A DNA stretch of 64,000 nt from Montifringilla adamsi. Its lineage: Eukaryota > Chordata > Aves > Passeriformes > Passeridae. The stretch lies in contig JAGGNK010013558.1 in NCBI GenBank assembly GCA_017590115.1, positions 15,608,126 through 15,672,125 of the forward strand, given 5' to 3'. Both the position numbers and the translations under genes were made by a program. The notes under the pieces are model-generated. The model did no database searches and was not told the origin of the DNA. It saw nothing but the letters and a program-made list of their open reading frames with translations. Below, in pieces: positions 26,700 through 38,179 of this stretch (positions within the stretch are counted from its first letter, which is position 1; each line of letters opens with the position of its first letter).

Positions 26700-27410
26700 C
26701 TCTCCCCCCTCTTCCCTCTGCGACACTGGCTATGCCAAGCCAGCTAAGAAGCATTCCAGCAGATTATGAAGCACAACTATCTTGGCCCTCGCTGGCTCAG
26801 AAGAAACTGGACCTAGCAGGAATTTCTCACGCCATTCTCATGGATCTAAAGCGGGCTGTAGGGGCAGGTTGTGTCCATGTGCTCATCCGTGACCACGGGA
26901 CACGCGGAGCCCCAGATGCTATCATTAGGTCAAGGATAATGGCAGGGACAACTGCTGCGCTGAAACATGGGATCAATGAAATGAACACATTCTCAGAAAA
27001 GGTGGCAAAGACGTAAATGGGAGTCACTGATGCTTCCAGAGAATGGCTTGGATTACTGAATCCATACGAGGCCGGGTGTACCAAACATGAGGGAGAGAGG
27101 AAATGGGGAAACGCATCATGTTGGGCCCTGCCTCAGGAATATTAAGGCCTCCTAAACAAAGGCCATTATCTCTGAGCCAGGCATTTGGATAGAGGGAAGT
27201 ATGAGCCTAACTCTAAGCTTCCACAACTCTAATCCTCCTGGGACAGTGACAGGAATGAAACAGAAATCCCTCAACACTGTCGCTCTTTTTATAGATCCCA
27301 AAGCAATGCAACGAAGAATGGAAAAGCACTTTGGTGTCACAAAGTGCACAGGAGGGGTCACGACAGATCAAATGATTGAAAAGGAAAATATGACATTCAC
27401 CTTCTCCTGA
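26700..27410. promoter_or_regulatory. Candidate conserved non-coding element or enhancer
   Basis: The block has balanced composition with scattered CpG, no simple repeats and no recognised transposon. It contains clustered transcription-factor-like words: a forkhead-type TAAACAAAG (27151 onwards) beside a GATA-type ATTATCTCTG. A 140-codon frame (26594-27016) also exists but has no domain I know, and an 85-codon frame overlaps it on the other strand. The call is inference from appearance only. Confidence 0.25.
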
Positions 27411-27604
27411 ACTGTAAAAAAGAGGGGAAAAAAAGAAAGTTCGCCATTCTCGCTCTCAATTGAAGGATCCAAAAGGGCTTCCTTTTAGTAAGGAATTTTT
27501 TCCAGAGTATTAGAATCCCCACAAAAAAATCCTGCAGCTGTTTTAACAGGAATCAGTGGTCGTTTCCCATCAGTTTTGAAGGTCAGAGCTGTCAGGCAGG
27601 TGAG

Positions 27605-27700
27605 CTAAATGGGGCTAAGGCCAGTCCCACAAGAGGTATTGAGGCACCTCACTCCTACTGAAGTGCCTAAATATCTTTGTGGATATGGCCTTTAATCTTT
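27605..27700. mobile_element. Palindromic miniature-transposon-like remnant (second family)
   Basis: The segment reads 'aggcacctcactcctactga' and then 'agtgcctaaatatctttgtg' and 'gatatggcc'. It resembles a bird/reptile repeat in which an arm like 'aggcacctaactcccattga' is followed by its near-complement 'ttaggtgcctaaata' and 'gaggatctgggcc'. The match is from memory, and only part of the palindrome survives. Confidence 0.45.
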
Positions 27701-27719
27701 GCATGAGCTGTGATCCCAG

Positions 27720-29490
27720 CAGAGAAATCTGAGTCCTCTAGATGAAATCTTCACTTCTGCCTGATCCAGGGTAATTCCAAGGATTACTACTCAGAATATT
27801 GGGAGAATCAACTGTCATGCTGTTTCCAGGCAGACAGCACTTTAAAATACCCAGCTAACACAAGATGCACACCAAGCTCCTGTGTCAAGCTAAAGGGTAG
27901 GAATTGCAGTGAAATCCTATTAACCAAGGGCATTACAGTCATTAAGTGAAGCGCTGAATGCAATTTTGTGTTGAGGAACAAGAGGAAGGAGGTAAAAAAG
28001 GGATCTCATGAGGGAAGGGTATTCCCTGTCCTCTCAGATGTAAGCTTTGGACTTTGGAGACATCTAGAAGCTTCAGAAATAAGACATGCAACAACTGACA
28101 CGTGCTTTTTTTTTAATTTCTTTAGTGCAAGACTACATGCTTGGTCTTGTTAACAACTCTGATACTTTATGTTCCCTTGTGCCTTTTAATGCCAAGGGAA
28201 CTGATAGGCTTTATAGTCCTGCAAACAGACAGCATTCCACCTGCATCCGCCAAAGCATTTACAGATTTTATTAATCTGATATTTTAATTGTTTTTGAGAT
28301 TAGGAAACAGCAGGCCCTTTGTTCCGACAATGTCAGTGCTCTCCTGGAGCTGTGGCAGAGGTTGTTTGATTTTTGTATATTGAGGTTGTTGATAGGACAG
28401 GGAAAGGAACATGACTCAGTGCAGGTGATTCATAAGGATCACATAAGACTAGAAGCCAGCTTCTTTGGAAGCTCATGACATTTCACAGATCAGGAATAAA
28501 AATGTTCTACTGGGTTGTCCCTGCACAGTAGCTCTGTGGCCACAGAGCTCCTGTTCTACCCATCTATCTGCTGTTGTCTGCCAAAAGTACAAATCATGTT
28601 TGCTCACATTTCAGGGCTTTTAAATTAGGAGCAAAGGACTTTTCCTCCTGGATTTTATGCCAAGTGAAGTAGGACATTTAGACTGATTATAGCTCTTTCC
28701 AAATGTCAAGGCAGGGTCAGAGTGCGATAAAAATGAGATTACCAGAGGGGACAAGAACAGAGAAGGATCAAAAGGAGAAAAAGATGTAGTGTTGGGAGGA
28801 AAATGGAAAGTGGAAAAATCAAGCTACCAAGTCTCTACCAAGAGTCTCCACTGGGCTGTTGAGGCAAGAAGACCAGACATTGCTGAACAAGAAAGTCCAT
28901 AGCTGTTGGGTAAGCAGTGTCCCTGCCAGTCACCATAAATATCCTGATGCAAACAATAAAAAGAAAAGGGCATGGTAAAAGTGTTACACAACTTGGGCAA
29001 TACCCTGCTCACATCAGAAGAGAATAGGGTGGAGATAAGGAACTCCAAAGGGAAGCAACAGTAAGATCTGAGCATCTGTAAAACATTTCATGGGGAGGCA
29101 CCTACCAGCAAAGCTTGTATCAACCAACAATGATTTGGTCTTAGGTCTCAGGGGATAGAGGTGGGTCACAGTGAAGAAACAGACTTTCCATATATCACCT
29201 GGAGAGACCAAAGAGTACAAGATCAGATCTGGCTGTTCTACGGACTCCTAGTTATGCTGTATGGACTCCACCTAAATGTATCTGTGAGTTCCAGGAATGG
29301 TTCCTGCTTTTTCCATGTAGGATAGCCCAAGCTAACAACATTTGGAGTGTCCCTTCCATGTATGCACGAGTTTTGTTGGTAGAAATGCCCCTCAGCCATT
29401 ACCCAGCCCCGTGAGTTTTACAGCACAGCAGACACTTTATGGAGTGGCACAGCCAGCACACCCTGTTGACTTTCTAGTAGCAATAGATTT
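27720..29490. other. Unique non-coding DNA, nothing recognised
   Basis: No gene, RNA or repeat could be supported. Open frames are at most 83 codons and unrelated to any family I know. Confidence 0.6.
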
Positions 29491-29900
29491 TTTTTTCCTT
29501 CGCTTGAGACGCCTATGATCTTATTTACAGAGTCAATTAACAAAAGATAACCTCCCATTGTGCAATCATCAATAAATCAATTGTGTTAATACTATCTTGG
29601 AATGTCCTCCACTATTTACTTTAATATTGTTGACTGTCGGCACTTAAGAAAGGCAGCACCTTCAAGTTTCACCTGATTATGGGCAAATGGATTTTGTAGT
29701 AGCCATTAATAAATATAAATTGTTTTGGAAAATATTTAAGTTTGTCAAATTTAACCCCTTCCTGAGCATTAAAACTACCCCTTATTGAACATATTTGACA
29801 ACCTCTTCAAGAGAGTCAGTCCCACACTCTAAAACCGTACTTCTGCTCCTCTGTATTTTAGTGGCTTACCATTCTTACAGCTCCTTCCAACTCTGAAGTG
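29490..29900. promoter_or_regulatory. Candidate homeobox-rich conserved non-coding element
   Basis: Dense homeodomain-type words lie in a stretch without simple repeats. They include CAATTAA, a HOX/PBX-like ATAAATCA at 29572-29579 (TGATTTAT on the minus strand), ATTGTGTTAAT, CCATTAATAAATATAAATTG and a SOX/GATA-like AACAAAAGATAA. AT-rich conserved enhancers near developmental genes often look like this. Conservation itself cannot be seen here. Confidence 0.25.
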
Positions 29901-32900
29901 TAATTATTGATATAAACATATAAAAGACAATTAAACCATCCAGCTCAGTAAAGTGCTTTTCTATCATTTGGCAGATTCCCACTCTGGTAGTTTACTTCTC
30001 CATAGCTGATGTGTTGCTGCATTTACTCACACTTTACTCCATGAGCAGTGCCACTGCCTTATCTCCACCAGGATGGACGATGCCACATCCATTAATGTTC
30101 ATCAGCCCAGAAGGGTCCGTTAGTCACACTGAATTGTGCCTGCTTCCACAGCAGGATGATTTATATCTACAGGGCTGCTCAGCATGAGCAAGGACAGCGG
30201 AATGTTTCCCTAAATAGACAATATATAGGCATAGGAATGGGGCAGGGTCATGTTAAGGAAATCCGATGCCCTCTGCTCATTCTGCAAGGACCTCCACCCA
30301 AAGCCGCAACAAAAATGTTTCTTTCGGGGTAGAATGCAAAGAGTGGCAAAGGGTAGTTTAGGTTTTGTTTTGGGCTGTTTGCAATCTCAGCAGACAAAAA
30401 AGCCTGTTTTTTGGTAGGCTTATATTTCAGGTTTTTCTTTGCACCCCTAACATACTAAGAAAGAGGGTATTTCCATGGTATGGCTGCAAGACAGCCTTAA
30501 AGAGCTTCTGCTTTTACAGAGGACTAACATAGAATCCAGAAAGTTGCTTAAAAAGAGACAATTAACATGGCTAGTGTAATTCTTAAGCCATATTACCTTC
30601 AAGGTAAGAAATCAATTATTTCACTTATTCTGCTATTGCTCCACAAGTCAGTAGCCTTGGCAGTAAATTGAATATTAGGCTGCCACAGACAGCATCTTCC
30701 TTGTCAAGCATGCATCTCCATTCTTCTCTTGATGATGATTGGTGACTTTAAAACTCACATGACTTCTAGATAATAAATGAAAACTGTCATTGTTCTGAAG
30801 CTGTTGGGAATCTTTTTTTTTTTTTTTTTTTTCCTTTCCTCTGCTTTGACCTCATTGTGATGTATTGTCTACTTTAGGGTGTTTGGAAAAGTAAGGGAAA
30901 TACTGGGCAAGGACTTTTAAAGAAAAAACAGACCTCTAATTAGATCCCTCCAAGAGACCCTGCAATGACCCTGTTTAGACAGACATTAATGGATGGGCCT
31001 AACATCCATGTCTGAAGTGCTGTCCTGGTCAAAACAGACCCAACAGAGGATTTTTGCTGGTGCCCAAGCTGCTGCCAACCTCATCTTCATCTTCACCATG
31101 GGCTGCACATCCCTGATGTGCCCATTGCATAGCAGTTGTGTGAGTGCACACCCAGCCAGCTCAGGGCATGGAACAGTCTGAAAACCAACCTTACTGAGGG
31201 CTCAAAGAGCCAGCAGCTCTCAGTCAGGTTAACCTGGCCTGATATGGGGTGTAGATGTGAATTAAATTGCAAGAGTGAGTAACTAAGGCCAGAGCTGCCT
31301 TCTATCAGCAACCTTGGCTAAATTGACCACATAATCACTCCTGTAATTGTCTGCACACCTCTGCAGCTTAAACACTTGATACTCATCCATTCCTTTTGTC
31401 AATCAAGAAGAAAATTTCTTTAAGTAGCTTTGTTCAGAGAATACCTTTGGCCGAAACCCCACACTAGTCAGTTCAGAACTTCAGGATACTTCAGTTCTTG
31501 TAATTCAATATAACGCCAAAACTCAAACTACCTTTCACTATTCAAATGCTTTTTGAATTACTCATCTGGGATATAAATCAGAATTAGGTTTCTGGAAGAA
31601 AGAAAATATTTTGTGTTTTCAGAGGCCTGTAGTGGAGCTGGAACTGAACCAGCTGACTATGGGGAGGCATGATCAGAACGTGACAGAGGACTGAGAACTT
31701 GCTGACAGGGCAGTTTCTTTGAAGAAAGGGGCTGTGAGAGAAAGGAGTCACAGAGCCGGATGAAATGCACAATGTGGAAAAAAGAAATTCAACAGTTTAG
31801 TCATCATGCAGTTCAGCCATCATCACGTGTAGGTGAAAAATACAATCACACCATGCAGCATCTTTGGTTAACCTCTTAAATGAAGAAAATCATATACACC
31901 AAATGCGGTGCCTACCTCTGCTTCTGTGGCTGCATATTGACATACTGGCTAAGGGAGACACAAAGTCTGGAAAAATAAGTTAGAGAAGGGTGTTCCCTGA
32001 TGGATCATATCTTTCAGCACAAGAGAAAGTGGTTTGGGTATGTTATGCTCTTAGTTCTGTAGTGACTACATGTGACTCTCTGTATTAATTCATTATAAAA
32101 CCAAATTATTAAAAGAAATGAAAGGAAGAATAAGGCCTGAACAAAAGTAAAGGAATATGGTACAGATAAAAGTTCCTTTTAAATATGGGAATCAAGAATA
32201 GGAATTAAGATATACAAAATGTATGTCAATGCCATCATTTAGCATCACGGAACCCCAAGCCCATGCCCACTGATTACTCTGGTAGTGTAAGTTGTTCATT
32301 TTCCTTGCTGGGTGAATCAATCCCAAGGTTTGATTCACATGCATGCAATGCCCACACATGAGGACACCACTGCAGCAGAAACATCTCCTTTATATCATCA
32401 CTAAGAAGTACTCAGAATTATACCACTGGTAAATGCTTCTGAAGATGTATGTGCTCTGCTGCCATCCTTATGGTATCAAGCACTCTGCTGGCTCTCCAAA
32501 AATAAATAACAAACCAGTGCCTATCCCTGCAGTATGGATTTATGCTCCTGCCTTCTGAGGCCACACAAAAATAAAGCAGGAAGGTAATAATCATATGGAA
32601 ATTATTCTTGTGCTTTCTTATATACACACACATCTACACATGTATATAAAAAAATCATGCCCTAACCACTCACCTTGTCAGCATATAGGCATTTAAAATA
32701 TCTCCCACCTGCACTGCACAGAACACATGGCTGAATAACCTGCTCTCACACTGAACTGGAGGGAGAAATGAGCGATACATTATAAATAAAAATAGTCATG
32801 GAAGCAGTCGGTTCTTAATCTCTCCCTATTATCTCTAGATCTGCAACCAGACTTCCAGAAGATGATGGGCTGCATGAGACAACCCTTGCCCCTTTTACTC

Positions 32901-33530
32901 ACTCACCCAGGTGATCCCCATCCACTTGGGTACAAAATAAGTAATGCGAGCAGAATCTGTATTTAAATAATTGTGGCATAATAGAGGGAGTAAAGGCTAA
33001 GAAGGAGCTGTTCTGCTCCATTGGGTAAATATTATGATCTTTACAGTGGAAAATAAATGCCCAGCTATCTATGAAACCAATAGAGCTGTTCCCGTCTATC
33101 AAATTATACCTTGTGTTTTTAAAAAACAATTTTAAATGGAGTTGCTCTGATCTATAGAGCACATTATATGGTTTAGAAATACATATTTATCTGGAAAACT
33201 TAAACAGCTCCCTATAAATAATAAGCATTGGAGGGGGGGAAGGTGGAAACCCTGATTAAATATGTTATTGCTTTGCACATAAAAGCAGATGAACAGAGAA
33301 CACCCCTTCCCACAGGAATATTATATTTGATCCTTGTCCCTTGTCTCACAAGCTGAGATGTGTCGAGTTAGGTCAGTCTTAGATGAGACACCTCCAAGGA
33401 AGCCATGCCTATTGCAAAGGATGGTGCTGACAATTCCAGTTCATGCACTGTCCTCTGAGTCAGCACTGGATTTCTTTTCTGGCCTGACACTGCTGAGGTG
33501 TGCTGAGCTGTTGTCTTTCAATGATGTCTA
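29901..33530. other. Unique non-coding DNA with a T20 tract
   Basis: No gene is supported. A run of 20 T lies at 30813-30832. The rest is AT-rich unique sequence with open frames of at most 87 codons. Confidence 0.6.
30813..30832. repeat. Poly-T tract, 20 bases
   Basis: An uninterrupted run of T followed by a C/T-rich stretch. Simple sequence. Confidence 0.95.
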
Positions 33531-33990
33531 AAAGAAAAGCCTCCCCTGCACAACTGCAGCTCATTAAAGTTTCCACGGCGCGCTTTGCGAGGCCGGGGTG
33601 CCGGAGCCAATGTTCTGAAGAAGTTCCAGCAGAAATAATTAAATTCCCACTCAGGTCTCCCTGCGGTTCCAATCGGATGTGGAATGCTTCCTCGCATTCT
33701 CCCCTGGTGTGTAGTGTCACTGAACACCATTAGGCAGCTGTTGTGCTTGAACCTGGGGATAACTCCCTACCAGCCGTGGGTGACGCTAATTCCGTGTAAC
33801 ACTCATCCAGCTCACAGGGCTTTTGGTGACTTAATTAAGGTTCTGGTTAAAAACAGTCTCGAGAAAGTATAGTGTATTTTTTTCCCCCTTTTTGTTAATA
33901 TATTTGCACGTTTAAAAAATAAACGTCGTCGTTATCACAACAAAAAGCAGGAACACAGCGTGGATTAATGGCTGCAGCACCACTCGTCCC
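33530..33990. promoter_or_regulatory. Candidate conserved regulatory block with CpG cluster
   Basis: A short CpG-rich segment (about 33572-33606, including GGCGCGC and GCCGGGG) sits in otherwise AT-rich DNA. It is followed by homeodomain-type words (AATAATTAAATT, CTTAATTAAGG). An exact inverted repeat follows, ACGTTTA (33908-33914) and TAAACGT (33920-33926), and then CGTCGT. CpG retention in AT-rich DNA can reflect selection or hypomethylation. No repeat or coding frame explains the block. Confidence 0.3.
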
Positions 33991-34241
33991 TATCTCCGGG
34001 CTTAGATGGATTTGACCAAGTCCTGCCCCTCAGCCCTTCACTCTAATAATGCACATTTTAAAGAATATTTTTCTTTGTTTCCAAAGTGCTGTAACTCCAG
34101 GTCAAAATGTCAGAAGAGCTTGATATTCTCGTCTTTTTTCAGGTTTTGTCATACCGTTATTTAAACATAGGTTTTTGGATTTAATTTGACAATCTTCATG
34201 TAGTTGCTGGCATGGTAATTGAGTCTACTTGTCTTTTTCAG

Positions 34242-34325
34242 GACACCAGAAGATCTAACTAAGTCAGAATGTCTCAGTTACAGTCCAGATTTCTATTTAT
34301 TACCTACCTCAGCGAGAAAGACAAG
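34242..34325 (+). other. Exon-like segment with good splice signals, unassigned
   Basis: A pyrimidine-rich acceptor (CTTGTCTTTTTCAG, ending 34241) and a consensus donor (AAG before GTGAGT at 34326) bound 84 bases. One frame is open throughout. It begins after one base (phase 2 in, phase 2 out) and translates to 27 full codons starting TPEDLTKSECLSYSPDF and ending in a basic stretch (ARKT plus a split codon). I do not recognise the protein. Symmetric phase and a length divisible by three would suit a cassette exon. However, 84 bases stay open by chance quite often, and a few such splice pairs are expected in 64 kb on two strands. It could equally be a non-coding RNA exon or nothing. Confidence 0.2.
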
Positions 34326-34339
34326 GTGAGTTATCATTC

Positions 34340-37140
34340 AGTACAGAAAACCTGAAAGGCATTTATATGCTTGAAGTACTGTATAACCACCCTGTACAGA
34401 AGCACAGGGCTTAAGTAAATGTGTTAGAGCACAGACAAACCTTTTTGAAACAATACTATTGAGCCCAAATTGTCTCTGTAACTGAGGGTACAAATCTAGA
34501 AAGCTTACCTCCCGGCCAGGACCAAAACAAACCCTTTCAGAGATTATTGATACAATGGCTTATGACAGATTGCTCCTCAGCCTTACAATTCACATGCTGT
34601 ATGATAAATTCAACATAAAGTGACAGTCACAGCAAGTGTTCAAGGCTGTAACTAAAAAGAAAAAAAAAAAGAAACCTAATTTTTACTGGAGTTAGAACTC
34701 CAATGAACGAGAAAATGTGAGGATATACCTGTGTATATATCAAAGCTGCAATCTCTGTAAATGCCATCACCATTACTTATGGCTGGGATGATGCTAATAT
34801 TTGAAAATATTTCAATAGGAAGCCAATTTCCAACCTGCAAATTGTAATCACAAAGACAATATTTCAAGGCTTTTCTTAGGAAAGGATGTTAGTGGACCAA
34901 GGAAAAAGAAACCTGCCTGTTTCACTTATCTCTGTAGCAGATTGGATGGGGCCATCCTACACCTACATCAATTTGGGTGGGAAGTGCCCTCGTATTCTTT
35001 TTCATCCTGGCCTGCTGCTTGTCTTTTTAAATTAGGCACATTTAGTGAGCAAAAATATACATAGGATTTGCTATCATGGGTAAAAATTAGTGTCATCACT
35101 TTAAGGTTCAATCTAATTGTATCCCTCATGTAGCCTTTAGTTAATAGCAGAACATATGGAAGAGACATCTTACTTGTGTTCAGATTAATACTGAAATTAT
35201 GATGCAAAAAACACTAAGATTTACCTACAATAATTCTTTTAGTGAAGCATTTTATTATGCCTGCATGCCAGACCTATACTTTTTCCTGTTGTAATGTATT
35301 TTAAAACAAAACCATAAGTAAGGAATTTAAGTAAAAATTTTTTATCCTTTACTTTCACTGTGCCATTTGACTGCAAAACCCTTATACAGATGTATGTGAA
35401 TTATAAGCAGTATTTAAATTTTGTTTTTCACATCAGAAAAACTTTAGGTAGACAAGCTATGAAGAGTATTTTTTAGGTTATTAAAAAATGTTGACATTTA
35501 CTGGCCATGTGCCTGACATGTAGTTGCAAAGGTCATCAATGAGTAAACAGACATTAATGGTTAGCTGGATAACTGGTACATAAACAGGTCATATTAATAA
35601 TTAACAGAGAGGAAAACTGGCAGTTTATAGCAAGCTTAGGAAAATAGCTAATAGAAATAACTTTGGAAAGGGCAAGGACCAATATTTTAAAAGCATCAGA
35701 AAATCAAACCTAGAGGAGACTGAGTTTTAAGACATTCATTTCTCATTTTTCCTAATCTTTCTCATCTCATGAACAAATTATTTTTTAATTCATGGAGAGC
35801 AAATTTATTTGAATCACTGAAAAAAGTACTGCACAGCTGTTCGTTCTGCAATTGATTCTCAGACTGATGCTGTCCTGTTGACAACCCTGCAGCATATAAA
35901 ATATTTAAAGAATTGGTTCCATCCCCAAACATACCACTAGTCCCTTTGTTCATTACAAGAAAGATATTAAAATATATGAATATTTGGATTTAATATTCCA
36001 TCAGCAATTACTAGAGCTGCTTATTAATTCTAAATATATTCTAACTATAATTTAAATTGCCAATGGTAAAAGTTTTACCAACACCTTTTTTTTTCCCTGA
36101 AATATAAATTCTCAGCATGTCTTCCCCACATCCTAAAGACTGATTTTTTTTTTTTTTCTCAATTCCTTTTGGCTTATCAGCTCAGCAGCAGTTTTCTTGT
36201 GCAGTCCTATCTTTTTTTTCCAGTTGAGTATCAAACTCACCATGAAGCCAGGCCTCACTCTTAGGCCCACAATTAGTCCTAGTTGACTTGGCTCTAAATA
36301 GGTCCCTGGTTGTTCAGGTTGGGAAATAAAGGCAGCCAGATCTGAGACTAATTATATCTCTCCTGACATGTTTTCCTCATGCAAACTTCAGTGGACATGA
36401 ATCAGAACCTTTAATTATTATTTTAACTAAAAATTATACAAAATGTATAGAATTTTATGTTAGAAGTGAGTGGGTTTTCCAGTTTTTCAACAGTAATCAT
36501 GATGGTTCTCACACTATGGGAAAATGTAGGAAAATATTTCTGTGGATGAATATTACACTTTTCTAGTGTTTAAAAAAATGCTGGGTTTGAATATTAAGCA
36601 AAGCAATACTATCTGAACACTGAGTAAATTTGGAGAAGCATCTAAGATCATCTAAAATGTACAGCAAAAAAGCAGAGGGCATTTTAGGCACGCCAAAAGA
36701 AAATTGATGGAATATTTTGTGGGGCAGCTGAAAGGGTTTCTGGTTATGGACTTGGAGAGCCAAGAGTCTGCTGTGGGCCTGTGGATGTAATACACAATTC
36801 ATGCTGCATTGGCAGGAGAAGAGCCTTTCTCTCTGACTTCTACCAAAATGCAATTTATTAAAGTTTGCTTAATGATATACAGAAGTCACCCTCTCTGTGT
36901 GCCAGCATGTGCAGAAGTATTTATGTTTTATATAGTTTATAGGCAGTCTCAGGCTAAAAATGCAACTCAGACTAATAGCTTGGCTGAAGAACTGAGAATT
37001 AATACTTCTATCTTCTCATGAACATGTGACCATTTTATTTTGTGGTTCCTGTTCCCTGTTTGTCAAATGAAATCTAACTCATGATTCTGAAAACTAGTTA
37101 ATGACAGAGCGCTATTAATTAATACCTGTCTTACCCACCA
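34340..37140. other. Unique AT-rich non-coding DNA
   Basis: No gene or recognised repeat. T-rich runs occur near 36088 and 36145. Open frames are at most 96 codons. Confidence 0.6.
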
Positions 37141-37168
37141 AATAAAATGTAATATTGAAAACATTTTT

Positions 37169-37233
37169 TAATATCTTGTTTAATTAATGTCTTAATTTTT
37201 AAAGATAATATCTTAATTTTAAGTTAATATCTT
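37169..37233. repeat. Degenerate TAATATCTT repeats
   Basis: The nonamer TAATATCTT occurs at 37169, 37206 and 37225, with a one-base variant TAATGTCTT at 37185, within an A/T-only stretch. The spacing is irregular, so it is a decayed simple repeat rather than a clean tandem array. Confidence 0.75.
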
Positions 37234-37340
37234 ATATTTTTTTTTAATTTCTTGTTACAGCAGAATAAGAGGAGGGCAGCTGTAGATGTTTTTATCTTTG
37301 ATGTTTTTAACATGCCTCATCTTTTGGCATCCTGGTTGGT

Positions 37341-37635
37341 ATCACAGAAACACAGACTGGTTTGGTTTGGAAGGGACCACAGAGATCATGTGGTCCCAGC
37401 CCTCTGCCATGGGCAGGGACACCTTCCACTGGAGCAGGTTATTCAGAGCCCCATCCAGCCTGGCCAGGAACATTTCCAGGGATGGGGCATCCACAGTTCC
37501 TCTGGGCAGCCTGTGCCAGAGCCTCACTACTCTCCTAGTGAAGAATTTTTTTTCCTAATATCTAATCTAAGCCAGCCCTCTTTGAGTTTAAAGCCATTCC
37601 CCTTTGTCCTATCACTGCCCTTGTATGACCTGAGG
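37341..37635 (-). mobile_element. CR1 LINE, 3' fragment, antisense
   Basis: Reading + strand, the segment begins 'atcacagaaacacagactgg' and 'tttggtttggaagggaccac', then has 'ctctgccatgggcagggaca', 'ccagcctggccagga', 'ggatggggcatccacagtt' and 'cctctgggcagcctgtgcca'. It ends near 'cctttgtcctatcactgccc'. This is the reverse complement of the CR1 3' UTR and the very end of ORF2, cut short at the 5' side as most CR1 copies are. It encodes no intact protein, and the 132-codon frame at 37252-37650 is a by-product. Confidence 0.93.
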
Positions 37636-37699
37636 TTCAATCCCACCTAAAACACTTCACTCCCTCCCTGCCCTCATCCCATGAACTCTAGTTCTGTCC

Positions 37700-38140
37700 A
37701 AAGAACAGTATAGGCCTAGAGTTACTAAAGACCTCTAGACTTAATCTAGATTGGAAAATACATCTTTACCCAGTAGAAATCTCTGTGAAAGATGAAGATC
37801 TGTCCATTTGGAGTGGGTGTCTGATTTGTTAACTGCTTGTTTCAGTGGCTCAGGAGACTCATGATAGCAAAAGGTCAATAGGTATTGATGTTCATTGCAA
37901 CAAAATTCTGTTTAATGTTTTTAGAAATAGACCATCTTCTATTTGTTCAAATTCCTTATTCAATACAGCTAAGGTTATTGAAGACTTTTAATGGCTACAC
38001 TTTAATATACAACCTACTCTTATCCTTGAACAGCCATATTTCTCCATCTTCTTCCTTTACATGTATCTTTTTCTCATAAATTTACCTTCAAAAAATCTAT
38101 CTGTAATTAACTATGCCCATTTTTAATCCTTTTCCTGCCA
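37700..38140. other. Unique AT-rich non-coding DNA
   Basis: Nothing recognised between the CR1 copy and the palindrome. Confidence 0.6.
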
Positions 38141-38145
38141 CTAAA

Positions 38146-38175
38146 AAAAGTTCTTCAGTATACTGAAGAACTTTT
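38146..38175. repeat. Perfect 30-bp palindrome
   Basis: AAAAGTTCTTCAGTA (38146-38160) is followed without spacer by its exact reverse complement (38161-38175). The centre is TA, and the sequence could form a cruciform or, as RNA, a hairpin of up to 15 bp less the loop. A perfect palindrome of this length is not expected by chance in 64 kb. It could be a head-to-head remnant of a small inverted-repeat transposon, or a recent local inversion/duplication. Confidence 0.98.
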
Positions 38176-38179
38176 GAGT

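Noticed and set aside
37252..37650. 132-codon frame preceded by a polypyrimidine acceptor-like TTACAG
   Set aside because: From 37341 on it is antisense CR1 sequence, with no donor and no conserved protein.
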